Below, in pieces: positions 1 through 8,605 of a stretch of DNA of 64,000 bases. Position 1 is the stretch's first letter, and every line of letters starts with the position of its first letter. Where the stretch lies: the NCBI RefSeq assembly GCF_001544515.1, contig NZ_FCOL02000010.1, positions 122,703 to 186,702 of the forward strand. The letters run 5' to 3'. Origin of the DNA: Caballeronia terrestris (lineage in GTDB: Bacteria; Pseudomonadota; Gammaproteobacteria; Burkholderiales; Burkholderiaceae). The notes beneath the pieces are model-generated. The model ran no database searches and was not told where the DNA came from. It worked only from the letters and a program-made list of their open reading frames with translations. The translations under genes were made by a program, and so were the position numbers.

Positions 1-2
1 AC

Positions 3-1124
3 TGGCTCGTCGCGGGGAAGGGGCACGAGTTCGGCGCGTGGCTCGCCGAGCCGCCCGCAGAAACGGAGGTGCTCGCCGGCTGGCAGGCGCTCGCGGCGCA
101 ATCGAACGGATCGATCACGCTGGAACCGCTGCCCGTGATCGAAGCGCGCGAGCCGCTCGTGAACCCGCGCGGCTCGGAACACGCACTCGCTGCGCGCGCG
201 AGCCGGCGTTTGCTGCGCGACCGCTGGCGGATGGCGAGCTTTAGTTCGCTGATCGCGGCGGGCGCGCGCGACGAGTCGAACCAGCCGCAGCCCGCCGACG
301 CGCGTCCCGATCACGACGAATTCGTCGATGCGATCGACGCGCTGCAAGCGGGCGCCACGCCGCCGCGCGAAAAAGCGGTCCTCGCCGATGACGACATTCT
401 TGCGTTTCCTCGCGGTCCGGCGGCGGGCGAATGTCTGCATCGGATGTACGAGCTCGCGGATTTCACCGCGCCCGAGACGTGGCCGAAGGCGATCGACCGC
501 GCGCTGCGCGAGCACCCCACTCCTGCGCCCGAAGCCATCGCGCGCCACTTGCCGTCGATGATGTTGCGCCTCGTCGCCGACACCGTCGCGACCGAACTCG
601 TCCCCGGCATGCGGCTTGCATCGATCGGGCCGAAGCGCCGCATGAACGAGCTGGAGTTCCTGTTTCCGGCGCAGGCGCTCGATTTCGCGGCGCTGCGGCG
701 TCTGCTCGCCGCGCACGGTTTTCCTGACGTCGCGCTCGAAGCGGGCACGTTGCGCGGCTTCGTCAAAGGATTCATCGACATGATCGTCGAACACGACGGG
801 CGCTTCTGGATCATCGACTGGAAGTCGAATCACCTGGGCGATACCCCCGCCGACTACGACGCCGCCTCGCTCGACGAAGCGATGGCGTCGCACGCTTATC
901 ACTTGCAGGCGCTGTTTTACGTGGTGGCGCTGCATCGATACTTGCGCTCGCGGCTCGCCGGCTACGCGTACCAGACGCACATCGGCGGCTATTTGTATCT
1001 TTTCGTGCGCGGCGTGCGGCCCGGCTGGCTCGACGGCACGCGCGCGGCGGGCGTGCACGCTGCGCTCCCGGGGCGCGAACTCGTCGAGGCGCTCGACCGG
1101 TTGATGTCGGGAGGGACGGCATGA
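3..1124 (+). CDS. recB: RecBCD enzyme subunit RecB, C-terminal part (5' truncated by window edge)
   Basis: The open frame is already running at base 3 and ends at the TGA at 1122-1124, giving the last 373 residues of RecB. RecB is the 3'-5' helicase and nuclease subunit of exonuclease V, which processes double-strand breaks for RecA loading. The visible part is the C-terminal nuclease domain. The motif GFIDMIVEHDGRFWIIDWKS, with the metal-binding Asp near base 777 and the D-x-K signature near base 816, matches the RecB nuclease core. The following QALFYVVALHRYLR helix is also typical. The stop overlaps the recD start by four bases (ATGA), so the two are translationally coupled. The helicase motifs lie outside the window. 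Confidence 0.95.
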   Translation, partial: WLVAGKGHEFGAWLAEPPAETEVLAGWQALAAQSNGSITLEPLPVIEAREPLVNPRGSEHALAARASRRLLRDRWRMASFSSLIAAGARDESNQPQPADARPDHDEFVDAIDALQAGATPPREKAVLADDDILAFPRGPAAGECLHRMYELADFTAPETWPKAIDRALREHPTPAPEAIARHLPSMMLRLVADTVATELVPGMRLASIGPKRRMNELEFLFPAQALDFAALRRLLAAHGFPDVALEAGTLRGFVKGFIDMIVEHDGRFWIIDWKSNHLGDTPADYDAASLDEAMASHAYHLQALFYVVALHRYLRSRLAGYAYQTHIGGYLYLFVRGVRPGWLDGTRAAGVHAALPGRELVEALDRLMSGGTA

Positions 1125-3259
1125 ACGCGCGCGCTGCTTCCGCCGCCATCACCGCCGACGAAGGCGTCGCACTTGCCGAAGGCTTCGCGCGCAGGATCGG
1201 CGCGCTCGCCAAGCGCGTGGGCAACGATCCGCACGGCGCGCGGTGGGCCGAGCGCGCCGCGTTCGCCGTCAGCCGCGCGACGGCGCAGGGGCACGTGTGC
1301 GTGTCGCTCGTGGCGCTCGCGCAGCGTTACGGCGAGAGCGTCGCGGCGGCGCGGGCGGCGTTGCTCGCGAGCGGCGTCGCGTGCGACGGCCAGCGCGCCG
1401 CGGCCGACCTGCTGCCGCTCGTCATCGACGAAGGCCAGCGTATCTATCTCGCGCGTTACTTCGATTACGAGCGGCGTCTGGCGCAGGCGCTCGTCGCGCG
1501 ATCGGGACACGCGCCTGCGGCTGTCACGGCGACCGCAGCGCCTGGCGCCCGCATCGCGCGTTTCTTCGGGCCACCTCAGGACGACGACATCGACTGGCAG
1601 CGCGTCGCGGCACTCGTTGCGCTTTCCGGGCGGCTGACGATCGTGAGCGGCGGCCCCGGTACGGGCAAGACGACGACGGTCGTCGGCGTGCTGGCCTGCC
1701 TGCTCGACGAGAACCCGAACTTGCGCATCGCGCTCGCGGCGCCTACCGGCAAGGCCGCGCAGCGCATGCAGGAAGCGCTGATCGAGCGGGCGGTTCTCCT
1801 GCCGGCAGAGCTTGCGGCACGCTTGCCGCGCACGTCGTTCACGCTGCAGCGGCTGCTCGGCACGCAGATCAATGGTCGTTTCCGCCATCATCGCGATAAT
1901 CCGTTGCCTTATGACGTGATCGTCGTCGATGAAGCGTCGATGATTGACGTCGCGCTCGCCGCGCATCTGCTCGAAGCGGTCGCGCCCGACGCGCGGCTCG
2001 TGATGCTCGGCGACAAGGATCAACTTGCTGCGGTCGAAGCGGGCGCGGTGTTCGCGGAACTGAGCGCGCGGCCCGTGTTCAGCGACGAGGGCGCGGCAAG
2101 GGTCGCGGCGGGGTTGTCCGTTGCGCCTGCGCAGTTCGTGGCGGCGTTGCCGCGTGAGGCGGCCGCAACCGCTCTAGATGCGCAAGAAGCCGATTCCGAT
2201 TACCTGTTGATCGATGAAGGCTACGTCGCACTGCACGAGACGGAACCCGAGCCGTGGCATCCGGTGATAGAGGACGAAGGGCGAGGGAATCCGCTGACCG
2301 ATTGCGTCGTCTGGCTGGAGCGTAACTACCGTTTTGGACTGGATTCGGATATTGGGCGGCTGTCGATCGCGATCCGGCGCGGTTCGCCGCAGGGGGCGCT
2401 GGAAGTGCTTCATGTGCTCGATCCGCGGGCGGAAGGGGAGCGCGCGGGGCGGGGTTTGCCGCGAGCGGCTTACGAGGCCGGAGAGAGCACGGAACGTGTC
2501 GGACGTAGCTCGCCGCTGGCGATACCCGAGCCCGGTTTGCCGCGCGCATCGCACGCCGCCGAAAGCGTCTCACACGCCGCCACCCTGATCGACGACAGCG
2601 CGCCGGTGCTTTCGGACCGCACACTCGCGCGCCTCACCGCCGGTTTCGCGCCCTATGCCGACGCGCTGGCCGCCGCGCTCGACGGCGCGTCGGACCCGGC
2701 CGCGCTCTTCGACGCGCTCAACCGTTTCCGCGTGCTGTGCGCGACGCGCGAAGGCGCGCGCGGCGTCGACGAGATCAACGCGCGCATCGCGGCGAAGGTC
2801 CGCGAGCGCTCGGGCGCCGCGCTCGCGCTCGGCGCGCAGTGGTTCGCGGGGCGGCCGGTGATCGTCACGCGCAACGACTACGCGCTCGGCCTCTTCAACG
2901 GCGACATCGGCATCGCGATGCCCAGCGCTGCCGACGGCGCGCTGCGCGTCGCGTTCCGCATGGCCGACGCGACGCTGCGCTACGTCTCGCCCGCCGCGCT
3001 GCCGCCCCACGACACCGCGTTCGCGCTGACGGTCCACAAATCGCAGGGCTCGGAGTTCGACCACGCGGCGCTCGTTTTACCGGCGACGTTCAATCGCGTG
3101 CTGTCGCGCGAACTCGTCTATACGGCGATCACGCGGGCGAAGAAGCGCATCGACGTGATCGGCTCGCCGGGGATTTTTGCGCAAGCGGTCGCGACGCCGA
3201 CGCGGCGTGATTCGGGACTCGCGGCACGGATCGCGAAGATTGCGGGGGACGGGCGATGA
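1121..3259 (+). CDS. recD: RecBCD enzyme subunit RecD (5'-3' helicase)
   Basis: This 712-residue protein is the 5'-3' SF1 helicase subunit of exonuclease V. Visible motifs in order are Walker A GGPGTGKTTT (about residues 177-186), Walker B VVDEASMID (about 266-274), motif III LVMLGDKDQLAAVEAGAVF, motif IV LERNYRF (about 400), motif V FALTVHKSQGSEFD (about 633) and motif VI LVYTAITRAKKRID. Between motifs III and V there are extra segments: one of about 70 residues (about 325-395) and a second, low-complexity one around residues 435-490, which carries the near-repeat GLPRAAYEAGES / GLPRASHAAES. The start is the ATG overlapping the recB stop. No recC is visible, so it should lie upstream of recB outside the window. 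Confidence 0.95.
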   Translation: MNARAASAAITADEGVALAEGFARRIGALAKRVGNDPHGARWAERAAFAVSRATAQGHVCVSLVALAQRYGESVAAARAALLASGVACDGQRAAADLLPLVIDEGQRIYLARYFDYERRLAQALVARSGHAPAAVTATAAPGARIARFFGPPQDDDIDWQRVAALVALSGRLTIVSGGPGTGKTTTVVGVLACLLDENPNLRIALAAPTGKAAQRMQEALIERAVLLPAELAARLPRTSFTLQRLLGTQINGRFRHHRDNPLPYDVIVVDEASMIDVALAAHLLEAVAPDARLVMLGDKDQLAAVEAGAVFAELSARPVFSDEGAARVAAGLSVAPAQFVAALPREAAATALDAQEADSDYLLIDEGYVALHETEPEPWHPVIEDEGRGNPLTDCVVWLERNYRFGLDSDIGRLSIAIRRGSPQGALEVLHVLDPRAEGERAGRGLPRAAYEAGESTERVGRSSPLAIPEPGLPRASHAAESVSHAATLIDDSAPVLSDRTLARLTAGFAPYADALAAALDGASDPAALFDALNRFRVLCATREGARGVDEINARIAAKVRERSGAALALGAQWFAGRPVIVTRNDYALGLFNGDIGIAMPSAADGALRVAFRMADATLRYVSPAALPPHDTAFALTVHKSQGSEFDHAALVLPATFNRVLSRELVYTAITRAKKRIDVIGSPGIFAQAVATPTRRDSGLAARIAKIAGDGR

Positions 3260-3470
3260 TGGCTGGGTCACGGGCAGGCGCGTGGCATGCTGGCACGGTG
3301 CGATTCGCGGGCGCAGGGTGTCGGGCGATGACGTCCGGCTCGCCGGCACTGGGGGTTTGTCATGCCGGCGCGATGCGAATCAGGGCTCGTCGCGCAAGCG
3401 GCGCAAGCGCGCCCGGCTTGCTGGATCAAGCGCTCGCCATACGCAGGGTTTGCCCTGCGGAGCCCCAACC

Positions 3471-3878
3471 ATGACGCACAGCTACGAGATCCCGCCGAAC
3501 GAAGTCGAACTGACGGCGGTGCGCGCCCAAGGCGCGGGCGGGCAGAACGTCAACAAGGTGTCGAGCGCGATCCATCTGCGCTTTGACATCCGCGCGTCGT
3601 CGCTGCCCGAGACGATCAAGATGCGCCTGCTTGCGCTCTCCGACAGTCGCGTCACGCGCGATGGCGTCATCGTCATCAAGGCGCAGGAACATCGCACGCA
3701 GGACATGAACCGTGCCGCCGCGCTCGCGCGCCTCGACGAACTGGTGCGAAGCGTCAGCGTCACGCGGCGCACGCGCGTCGCAACGAAGCCGACGCGCGCG
3801 TCGCAGGTTCGGCGCGTCGAAGGCAAGGTGCGGCGCGGCGCGATCAAAGCGGGACGCGGGCGCGTCGAGGGCGACTGA
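3471..3878 (+). CDS. arfB: Alternative ribosome-rescue factor ArfB (peptidyl-tRNA hydrolase, GGQ)
   Basis: ArfB (YaeJ) enters the A site of ribosomes stalled on truncated mRNA and hydrolyses peptidyl-tRNA. The 135-residue product has the catalytic GGQ inside VRAQGAGGQNVNKVSSAIHL (about residues 18-37) and the ITKAQEHRTQ-like segment IVIKAQEHRTQDMN, both shared with class I release-factor catalytic domains. The C terminus is a basic tail rich in Arg and Lys (about 95-135), as needed to occupy the empty mRNA channel. I chose the ATG at 3471 because the family starts at this point; the frame stays open upstream but that stretch looks non-coding. About 210 bp separate it from recD, so it is probably transcribed separately. 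Confidence 0.93.
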   Translation: MTHSYEIPPNEVELTAVRAQGAGGQNVNKVSSAIHLRFDIRASSLPETIKMRLLALSDSRVTRDGVIVIKAQEHRTQDMNRAAALARLDELVRSVSVTRRTRVATKPTRASQVRRVEGKVRRGAIKAGRGRVEGD

Positions 3879-4012
3879 GGCGGCGCCGCGCGGGTATCGA
3901 CCGCACGCCCCATGACCCATGAAACAAATCTCCGCGAGCGATCCGGCCATGCGTCGCCGATGATCTCCTTTCGCCAGCACAAGCCGAGAGACTTCTCACC
4001 TTCGAGCCCTGG

Positions 4013-4241
4013 CATGTGCGCGGACGATTCCGCGCGTCTCCAAGACTAACCGAGAATATCTGCGCTTCCCGCTCAACTCGCGCCCGCAAGGACATGTGCG
4101 CAGGCGATCAAGCACGTCTCCAAGGCCAACCGAAAGTCTTATCGCAATGTGACGCGCGAGCACATGTGCAGACAATTCAAAACATCTATAAGACTAGTCA
4201 AAAATTTCCTCGCTTCCCGCTCAACTCGCGCGCCCGAGGGG
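4013..4241 (+). repeat. Three imperfect ~70-80 bp tandem repeats upstream of the adhesin gene
   Basis: Copies begin with CATGTGC at 4013, 4093 and 4163. Each continues with a degenerate GTCTCCAAGACTAACCGA-like core. Copies 1 and 3 share the exact 21-base block starting CGCTTCCCGCTC at 4063 and 4211; copy 2 has lost that part. Short open frames cross the array but they have no family resemblance and no credible start. The array lies about 380 bp upstream of the trimeric adhesin start in a gene-free stretch (3879-4619). Its function is unknown; relic of a duplicated regulatory or RNA element is possible. Confidence 0.6.
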
Positions 4242-4262
4242 CTGACATGGCAAACACTTGTT

Positions 4263-4434
4263 TTAGCGCTTCGCGCGCTAATGCACTTCAGCACTGATTT
4301 AGCGTCGATTGTCTATCTTGGCTTCGCCGATTAGACCTGCCTTCTGGCCAGCAGACATTGGTAAGAGAACACAGCTATAGCCTAATTCGGAGTTTTCACG
4401 TAGCCCAATGTCCGGCAAGAGGCTAAATTTAGCC
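4263..4434. promoter_or_regulatory. Dyads with a TTAGC/GCTAA core upstream of the adhesin gene
   Basis: The adhesin upstream region is less GC-rich than its surroundings and holds two perfect dyads. The first is TTAGCGC-TTCGC-GCGCTAA at 4263-4281. The second is the uninterrupted 14-base palindrome GGCTAAATTTAGCC at 4421-4434. Both share a TTAGC/GCTAA half-site, and further single half-sites (TTTAGCG near 4299, TAGCCTAA near 4378) lie between them. They sit about 190-360 bp before the ATG at 4620. I read them as candidate binding sites for a transcription factor; the factor is unknown. Confidence 0.4.
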
Positions 4435-4619
4435 TGTAAAGGCGATGGACCAGTGGATGTCCACGTTCGGAGTAAGGCTCAATCTTGCTGAAGATTGCCT
4501 ATATCCATCGACCGATGTTGTGCACAAGTGCCTCGTACTATAGTTGGCATGACTATCTAACGTCAACGCTCTGAAAGCGCTTGTCTGTGTTTCTTAAAAC
4601 TGAGAGAGAACCAAGAAAA

Positions 4620-7600
4620 ATGACGAAGAGAAAGCAAACTGTCGCATCGAACAAGCAGGCTTCCGCCGCTACTTCCGATGCGCTGACGCAAGCCCTTTCC
4701 CGTGCGCGTGTCGTCGCGGCGGGTGCGCCCCGCGGACGCATGATGCTCGCGACTCTCGCGCTGGTCGGCTTGCCGCACATGGCACACGCCGACGTGCGCG
4801 AGGAAGCTGCACCGGCCGCCGTCGATGCGCGTCTCACCTACGCCTCGCAAATCGCGCAAGCGCTGGGCGCGCTGTCGATGAACGCCGACGCGCTCGTGCC
4901 CCGCGTGCGCACTGCTGCAACAGAAGCACCGGCGCCGCGTGCATCGCTGACGCGAGCGGCATCCAGCCTCCCGCCGGCGGAACTGATCAAATCGGGTCCG
5001 ACGGACAAGGCTCAGCAAATCGAGGCGCTCGGCTCCGACTCCATCGCGATCGGGTTGAACACGCGCGCGAACGGTCTGCAGGCGGTTGCGATCGGCACGA
5101 ACTCGATCTCCGGCAACGAAGATGCAGTGGCAATCGGCAATTCGGCCATTTCCAGTGGTGTCGGTTCGACGGCTATCGGTGTCAGTGCGCAGGCTACGAT
5201 TGGTGACCGTGCACTGGCCATCGGCAATTTTGCTCGGGCCGGTTCGATCGACAGCATCGTGATCGGCAACGACTCGATCGTCGGCGACAAGATAGACGTG
5301 CTGGGCGACCCCATTCCGACGGCCAACGCTATTGCGATTGGTTCAAAAAACGCGGTGTTGGGAGCCGACTCGGTTGTCCTTGGCAACGGAAACACCGCCT
5401 ATGGCACGACGTCTTTCGTGCTCGGCAGCAACGTCAATGTGGCCGGGACGAACAGCGTCATTCTCGGCGCCGGCAGCGATGGTTCGGCAAGCAACGTGCT
5501 GTCGATCGGTGCGAAGGGCGCGGAGCGCCGAATCGTGCACGTCGCCGCGGGCACGGTCAGCGCGGCGAGCACGGACGCCGTGAACGCGTCGCAACTGCAC
5601 GCCGTGGCGTCGAGCACTGCAGCGGCGCTCGGCGGCGGAACGAGCGTCGAGGCGGACGGCAAGGTGAGCCAGCCGTCGTTCACAGTCGGCGACGCCAAGT
5701 ATGCCGATGTCGGCAGCGCGTTGACTGCGGCGGCTAACGTGGGCGTCAAGGCGTCGGCCGATGCGGTCAGGTACGACGGCGCGGACAAGGCTTCGGTCAC
5801 GCTCGGCGGCGGGACGGCGGGCACGGTGCTGTCGAACGTCGCGCAGGGCAAGCAGGACATGGACGCGGTGAATGTCTCGCAACTGAAGAGCACGGGCCTG
5901 ATCGACGGAACGGGCAACGCGCTGGCAGCCGTCACCTACGACGACGCGACCAAGGGCAAGGTCACGTTCGGCGGCGGCACGTCGGGCACGGTGCTGTCGA
6001 ACGTCGCGCAGGGCAAGCAGGACACGGACGCGGTGAATGTCTCGCAACTGAAGAGCACGGGCCTGATCGACGGAACGGGCAACGCGCTGGCAGCCGTCAC
6101 CTACGACGACGCGACCAAGGGCAAGGTCACGTTCGGCGGCGGCACGTCGGGCACGGTGCTGTCGAACGTCGCGCAGGGCAAGCAGGACCTGGACGCGGTG
6201 AACGTCTCGCAGTTGAAGAGCACCGGCCTGATCGACGGCACGGGCAACGCGCTGGCAGCCGTCACCTACGACGGCCCGACCAGGGGCAAGGTCACGCTCG
6301 GCGGCGGCACGGCGGGCACGGTGCTCGCGAACGTCGCCCGAGGCGAGGACGACCTGGACGCGGTGAACGTCTCCCAATTGAAGGGCATCGGCCTGGTCGA
6401 CGGCGCCGGCAACGCGCTCTCAGCCGTTGTTTACGACGACGCTACCAAACGCAAAGCCACGCTCGGCGGCTCGGCGGGCACGGTGCTGGCGAACGTGGCC
6501 CAAGGAGAGCACGACCTGGACGCGGTGAACGTCTCGCAATTGAAGAGCGCCGGCGTGATCGATGGCGCGGGCAACGCGCTGGCAGCCGTAGTCTACGACG
6601 ACGCCACCAAACGCAAGGCCACGCTCGGCGGGGGGACAGCGGGCACGGTGCTGTCAAATGTGGCGCAGGGCAAGCAGGACATGGACGCGGTGAACGTCTC
6701 GCAGTTGAAGAGCACCGGCCTGGTCGACGGCGCGGGCAATGCGCTGGCCGCCGTCACCTACGACGACTCGACCAAGGGCAAGGTCACGCTCGGCGGCGGC
6801 ACGTCGGGCACGGTGCTGTCGAACGTCGCGCAGGGCAAGCAGGACATGGACGCGGTGAACGTCTCGCAGTTGAAGAGCACCGGCCTGATCGACGGAACGG
6901 GCAAGGCGCTCGCCGCCGTCACCTACGACGACGCGACCAAGGGCAACGTCACGTTCGGCGGCGGCACGTCTGGCACGGTGCTGTCGAACGTCGCGCAAGC
7001 GAAGCACGACACCGACGCCGTCAACCTGAGTCAGCTCAAGAACGCGGGCCTCGGCGTCGACGCGGACGGCAACGCAACCAACGCCTTCGTCGCCTACGAC
7101 GACTCGACCAAGGGCCGCATCTCGCTCGGCGGCACGGACGGCACGACAATCGCAAACGTGAAGGCGGGCACCGCCGATACCGACGCCGTCAACGTCTCGC
7201 AGTTGAAGAGCACCGGCCTCATCGACAGCACGGGCAACACGCTCGCCGCCGTCACCTACGACGATGCAACCAAAGGCAGTGTCACGTTCGGCGGCGCATC
7301 GGCGTCCGCGCCGGTCGTGCTGCGCAACGTCGCGGCGGGCCGCGTCGAAAAGGGCAGCACGGACGCCGTCAACGGCGACCAGTTGTTCAGCACGATGCAG
7401 AAGGTCGACAGCATCCAGAACGGCGGCTCGCTCAAGTACTTCGCGACCAACTCGTCGCTTGCCGCCGCCACGGCGACCGGCCAGGACGCGCTCGCAATCG
7501 GCGGCAACGCGCAGGCGAGCGGCAACAACGCGGTCGCGCTCGGCGCCAATTCGGTCGCGGACCGCGCGGACAGCGTCTCGGTCGGCGCGAAGGGCCAGGA

Positions 7601-8507
7601 GCGCCAGGTCACGAACGTGAAGGCCGGCACCGCCGACACCGACGCCGTCAACGTCTCGCAATTGAAGAACACCGGCCTGATCGACAGCAAGGGCAACACG
7701 GCCGCCGCGCTGACCTACGACAAGACCGCGAGCGGCGCGACCGACTACGCGAGCGTGACGCTCGGCAACGGCGTCGAGGGCGGCACCACGCTGCACAACG
7801 TCGCGAGCGGCTCGCTCGCCAGCGATGCGGTCAACGTCGGCCAGTTGAACGATGCGCTCGGCCAGTTGAACGCCTCGCTCGGCAAGGTCACGAACGCGAG
7901 CGTCGCGAGCACGGCGTTCTTCACGGCGGACGGCAACACGTCCACCGAGGGCGCGGTCGCGAGCGGCACGCATGCCGCCGCGATCGGCGCAAATGCAATC
8001 GCGACGGGTGCGAATGCGGTAGCGGTGGGCGCCGGCGCGAACGCAAGCGCCGACAACTCTGTCGCGCTCGGCTCTGGTTCGGTCGCGAATCGCACGAACA
8101 GCGTCTCGGTCGGAGCGGCGGGCGGCGAGCGCCAGGTCACGAACGTCGCGGCGGGCACGTCCGGCACGGATGCGGTGAACCTCGACCAGTTGAGCCGCGC
8201 GACGTCCCAGGCGAACAGCTACACCGACGAGCGCTTCAACAACACCGATAGCCAGATCCGCGATCTCGACCGCAACACGCGCAAGGGCATCGCGGCGGCA
8301 TCGGCGCTCAATGTGGTGACGCCTTACCTGCCGGGACGCACGGCGGTGAACGCGGGTGTCGCCGCGTATCGCGGACAGGCGGCGCTCGGGATCGGCGTGT
8401 CGCGCTGGAATGAGAAGGGCAACTTCAACTTCAACGCGGGCGTGTCGTCGTCGGGAGGCAACAGCACCATCGTTCGCGCGGGCATCGGCTACGTGTTCGG
8501 CAGCTAA
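4620..8507 (+). CDS. Trimeric autotransporter adhesin (YadA/type Vc family)
   Basis: The 1295-residue product is a homotrimeric surface adhesin. An extended signal peptide (about residues 1-58) has a polar N-region, the hydrophobic stretch MMLATLALVGLPHMAHA and a likely cleavage after AHA. The head (about 120-320) is made of YadA-type left-handed repeats such as SIAIG, AVAIG, AVAVGAGANA. The stalk (about 396-890) is a tandem array of about 55-residue units ending in DAVNVSQLK neck motifs. More head/neck motifs follow, then a coiled-coil and the C-terminal YadA anchor ending in IGYVFGS with a terminal aromatic segment. A TTG at 4581 is in frame, but the ATG at 4620 is preceded by a GAGAGA purine stretch and gives a sensible signal peptide. 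An OmpA-type lipoprotein gene follows directly. Confidence 0.95.
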   Translation: MTKRKQTVASNKQASAATSDALTQALSRARVVAAGAPRGRMMLATLALVGLPHMAHADVREEAAPAAVDARLTYASQIAQALGALSMNADALVPRVRTAATEAPAPRASLTRAASSLPPAELIKSGPTDKAQQIEALGSDSIAIGLNTRANGLQAVAIGTNSISGNEDAVAIGNSAISSGVGSTAIGVSAQATIGDRALAIGNFARAGSIDSIVIGNDSIVGDKIDVLGDPIPTANAIAIGSKNAVLGADSVVLGNGNTAYGTTSFVLGSNVNVAGTNSVILGAGSDGSASNVLSIGAKGAERRIVHVAAGTVSAASTDAVNASQLHAVASSTAAALGGGTSVEADGKVSQPSFTVGDAKYADVGSALTAAANVGVKASADAVRYDGADKASVTLGGGTAGTVLSNVAQGKQDMDAVNVSQLKSTGLIDGTGNALAAVTYDDATKGKVTFGGGTSGTVLSNVAQGKQDTDAVNVSQLKSTGLIDGTGNALAAVTYDDATKGKVTFGGGTSGTVLSNVAQGKQDLDAVNVSQLKSTGLIDGTGNALAAVTYDGPTRGKVTLGGGTAGTVLANVARGEDDLDAVNVSQLKGIGLVDGAGNALSAVVYDDATKRKATLGGSAGTVLANVAQGEHDLDAVNVSQLKSAGVIDGAGNALAAVVYDDATKRKATLGGGTAGTVLSNVAQGKQDMDAVNVSQLKSTGLVDGAGNALAAVTYDDSTKGKVTLGGGTSGTVLSNVAQGKQDMDAVNVSQLKSTGLIDGTGKALAAVTYDDATKGNVTFGGGTSGTVLSNVAQAKHDTDAVNLSQLKNAGLGVDADGNATNAFVAYDDSTKGRISLGGTDGTTIANVKAGTADTDAVNVSQLKSTGLIDSTGNTLAAVTYDDATKGSVTFGGASASAPVVLRNVAAGRVEKGSTDAVNGDQLFSTMQKVDSIQNGGSLKYFATNSSLAAATATGQDALAIGGNAQASGNNAVALGANSVADRADSVSVGAKGQERQVTNVKAGTADTDAVNVSQLKNTGLIDSKGNTAAALTYDKTASGATDYASVTLGNGVEGGTTLHNVASGSLASDAVNVGQLNDALGQLNASLGKVTNASVASTAFFTADGNTSTEGAVASGTHAAAIGANAIATGANAVAVGAGANASADNSVALGSGSVANRTNSVSVGAAGGERQVTNVAAGTSGTDAVNLDQLSRATSQANSYTDERFNNTDSQIRDLDRNTRKGIAAASALNVVTPYLPGRTAVNAGVAAYRGQAALGIGVSRWNEKGNFNFNAGVSSSGGNSTIVRAGIGYVFGS
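5805..7289 (+). repeat. Nine-unit 165-bp coding repeat in the adhesin stalk
   Basis: Nine units of mostly 165 bp (55 codons; one of 54, one of 57 and the last of 54) run head to tail. Each encodes a GGGTxGTVLSNVAQGKQD neck followed by DAVNVSQLKSTGLIDGTGNAL and a short strand. Units 1-3, 6 and 7 are nearly identical at DNA level. Units 4 and 5 share their own variant (AVVYDDATKRKATL). Units 8 and 9 have diverged. The high identity makes the array a likely site of unequal recombination and of assembly error with short reads. Confidence 0.92.
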
Positions 8508-8562
8508 ACAGGCTTAAGCCACAGTCACTTCCCAGCCGTCGTTCGACGGAGCGATACAAAAG

Positions 8563-8585
8563 CCGCGGCGCGCAATGCGCCGCGG
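8563..8585 (+). other. GC-rich hairpin between adhesin and OmpA-lipoprotein genes
   Basis: Perfect 9-bp arms CCGCGGCGC and GCGCCGCGG surround a 5-base loop in the 98-bp gap between the adhesin stop and the next ATG. No T-run follows directly, so it may stabilise the upstream mRNA or weaken readthrough rather than act as a full intrinsic terminator. Confidence 0.45.
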
Positions 8586-8605
8586 TGCTTATTCGGGCTA
8601 CACCT

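Noticed and set aside
4016..4297. A 93-codon plus-strand frame within the triple repeat
   Set aside because: It is created by the repeats, shows poor composition and has no ribosome-binding site.
5805..7289. CRISPR array
   Set aside because: The periodic units are coding, about 165 bp, contiguous and without spacers.
5343..7973. Large minus-strand frames across the adhesin repeats
   Set aside because: They repeat because the adhesin repeats; no independent coding evidence.
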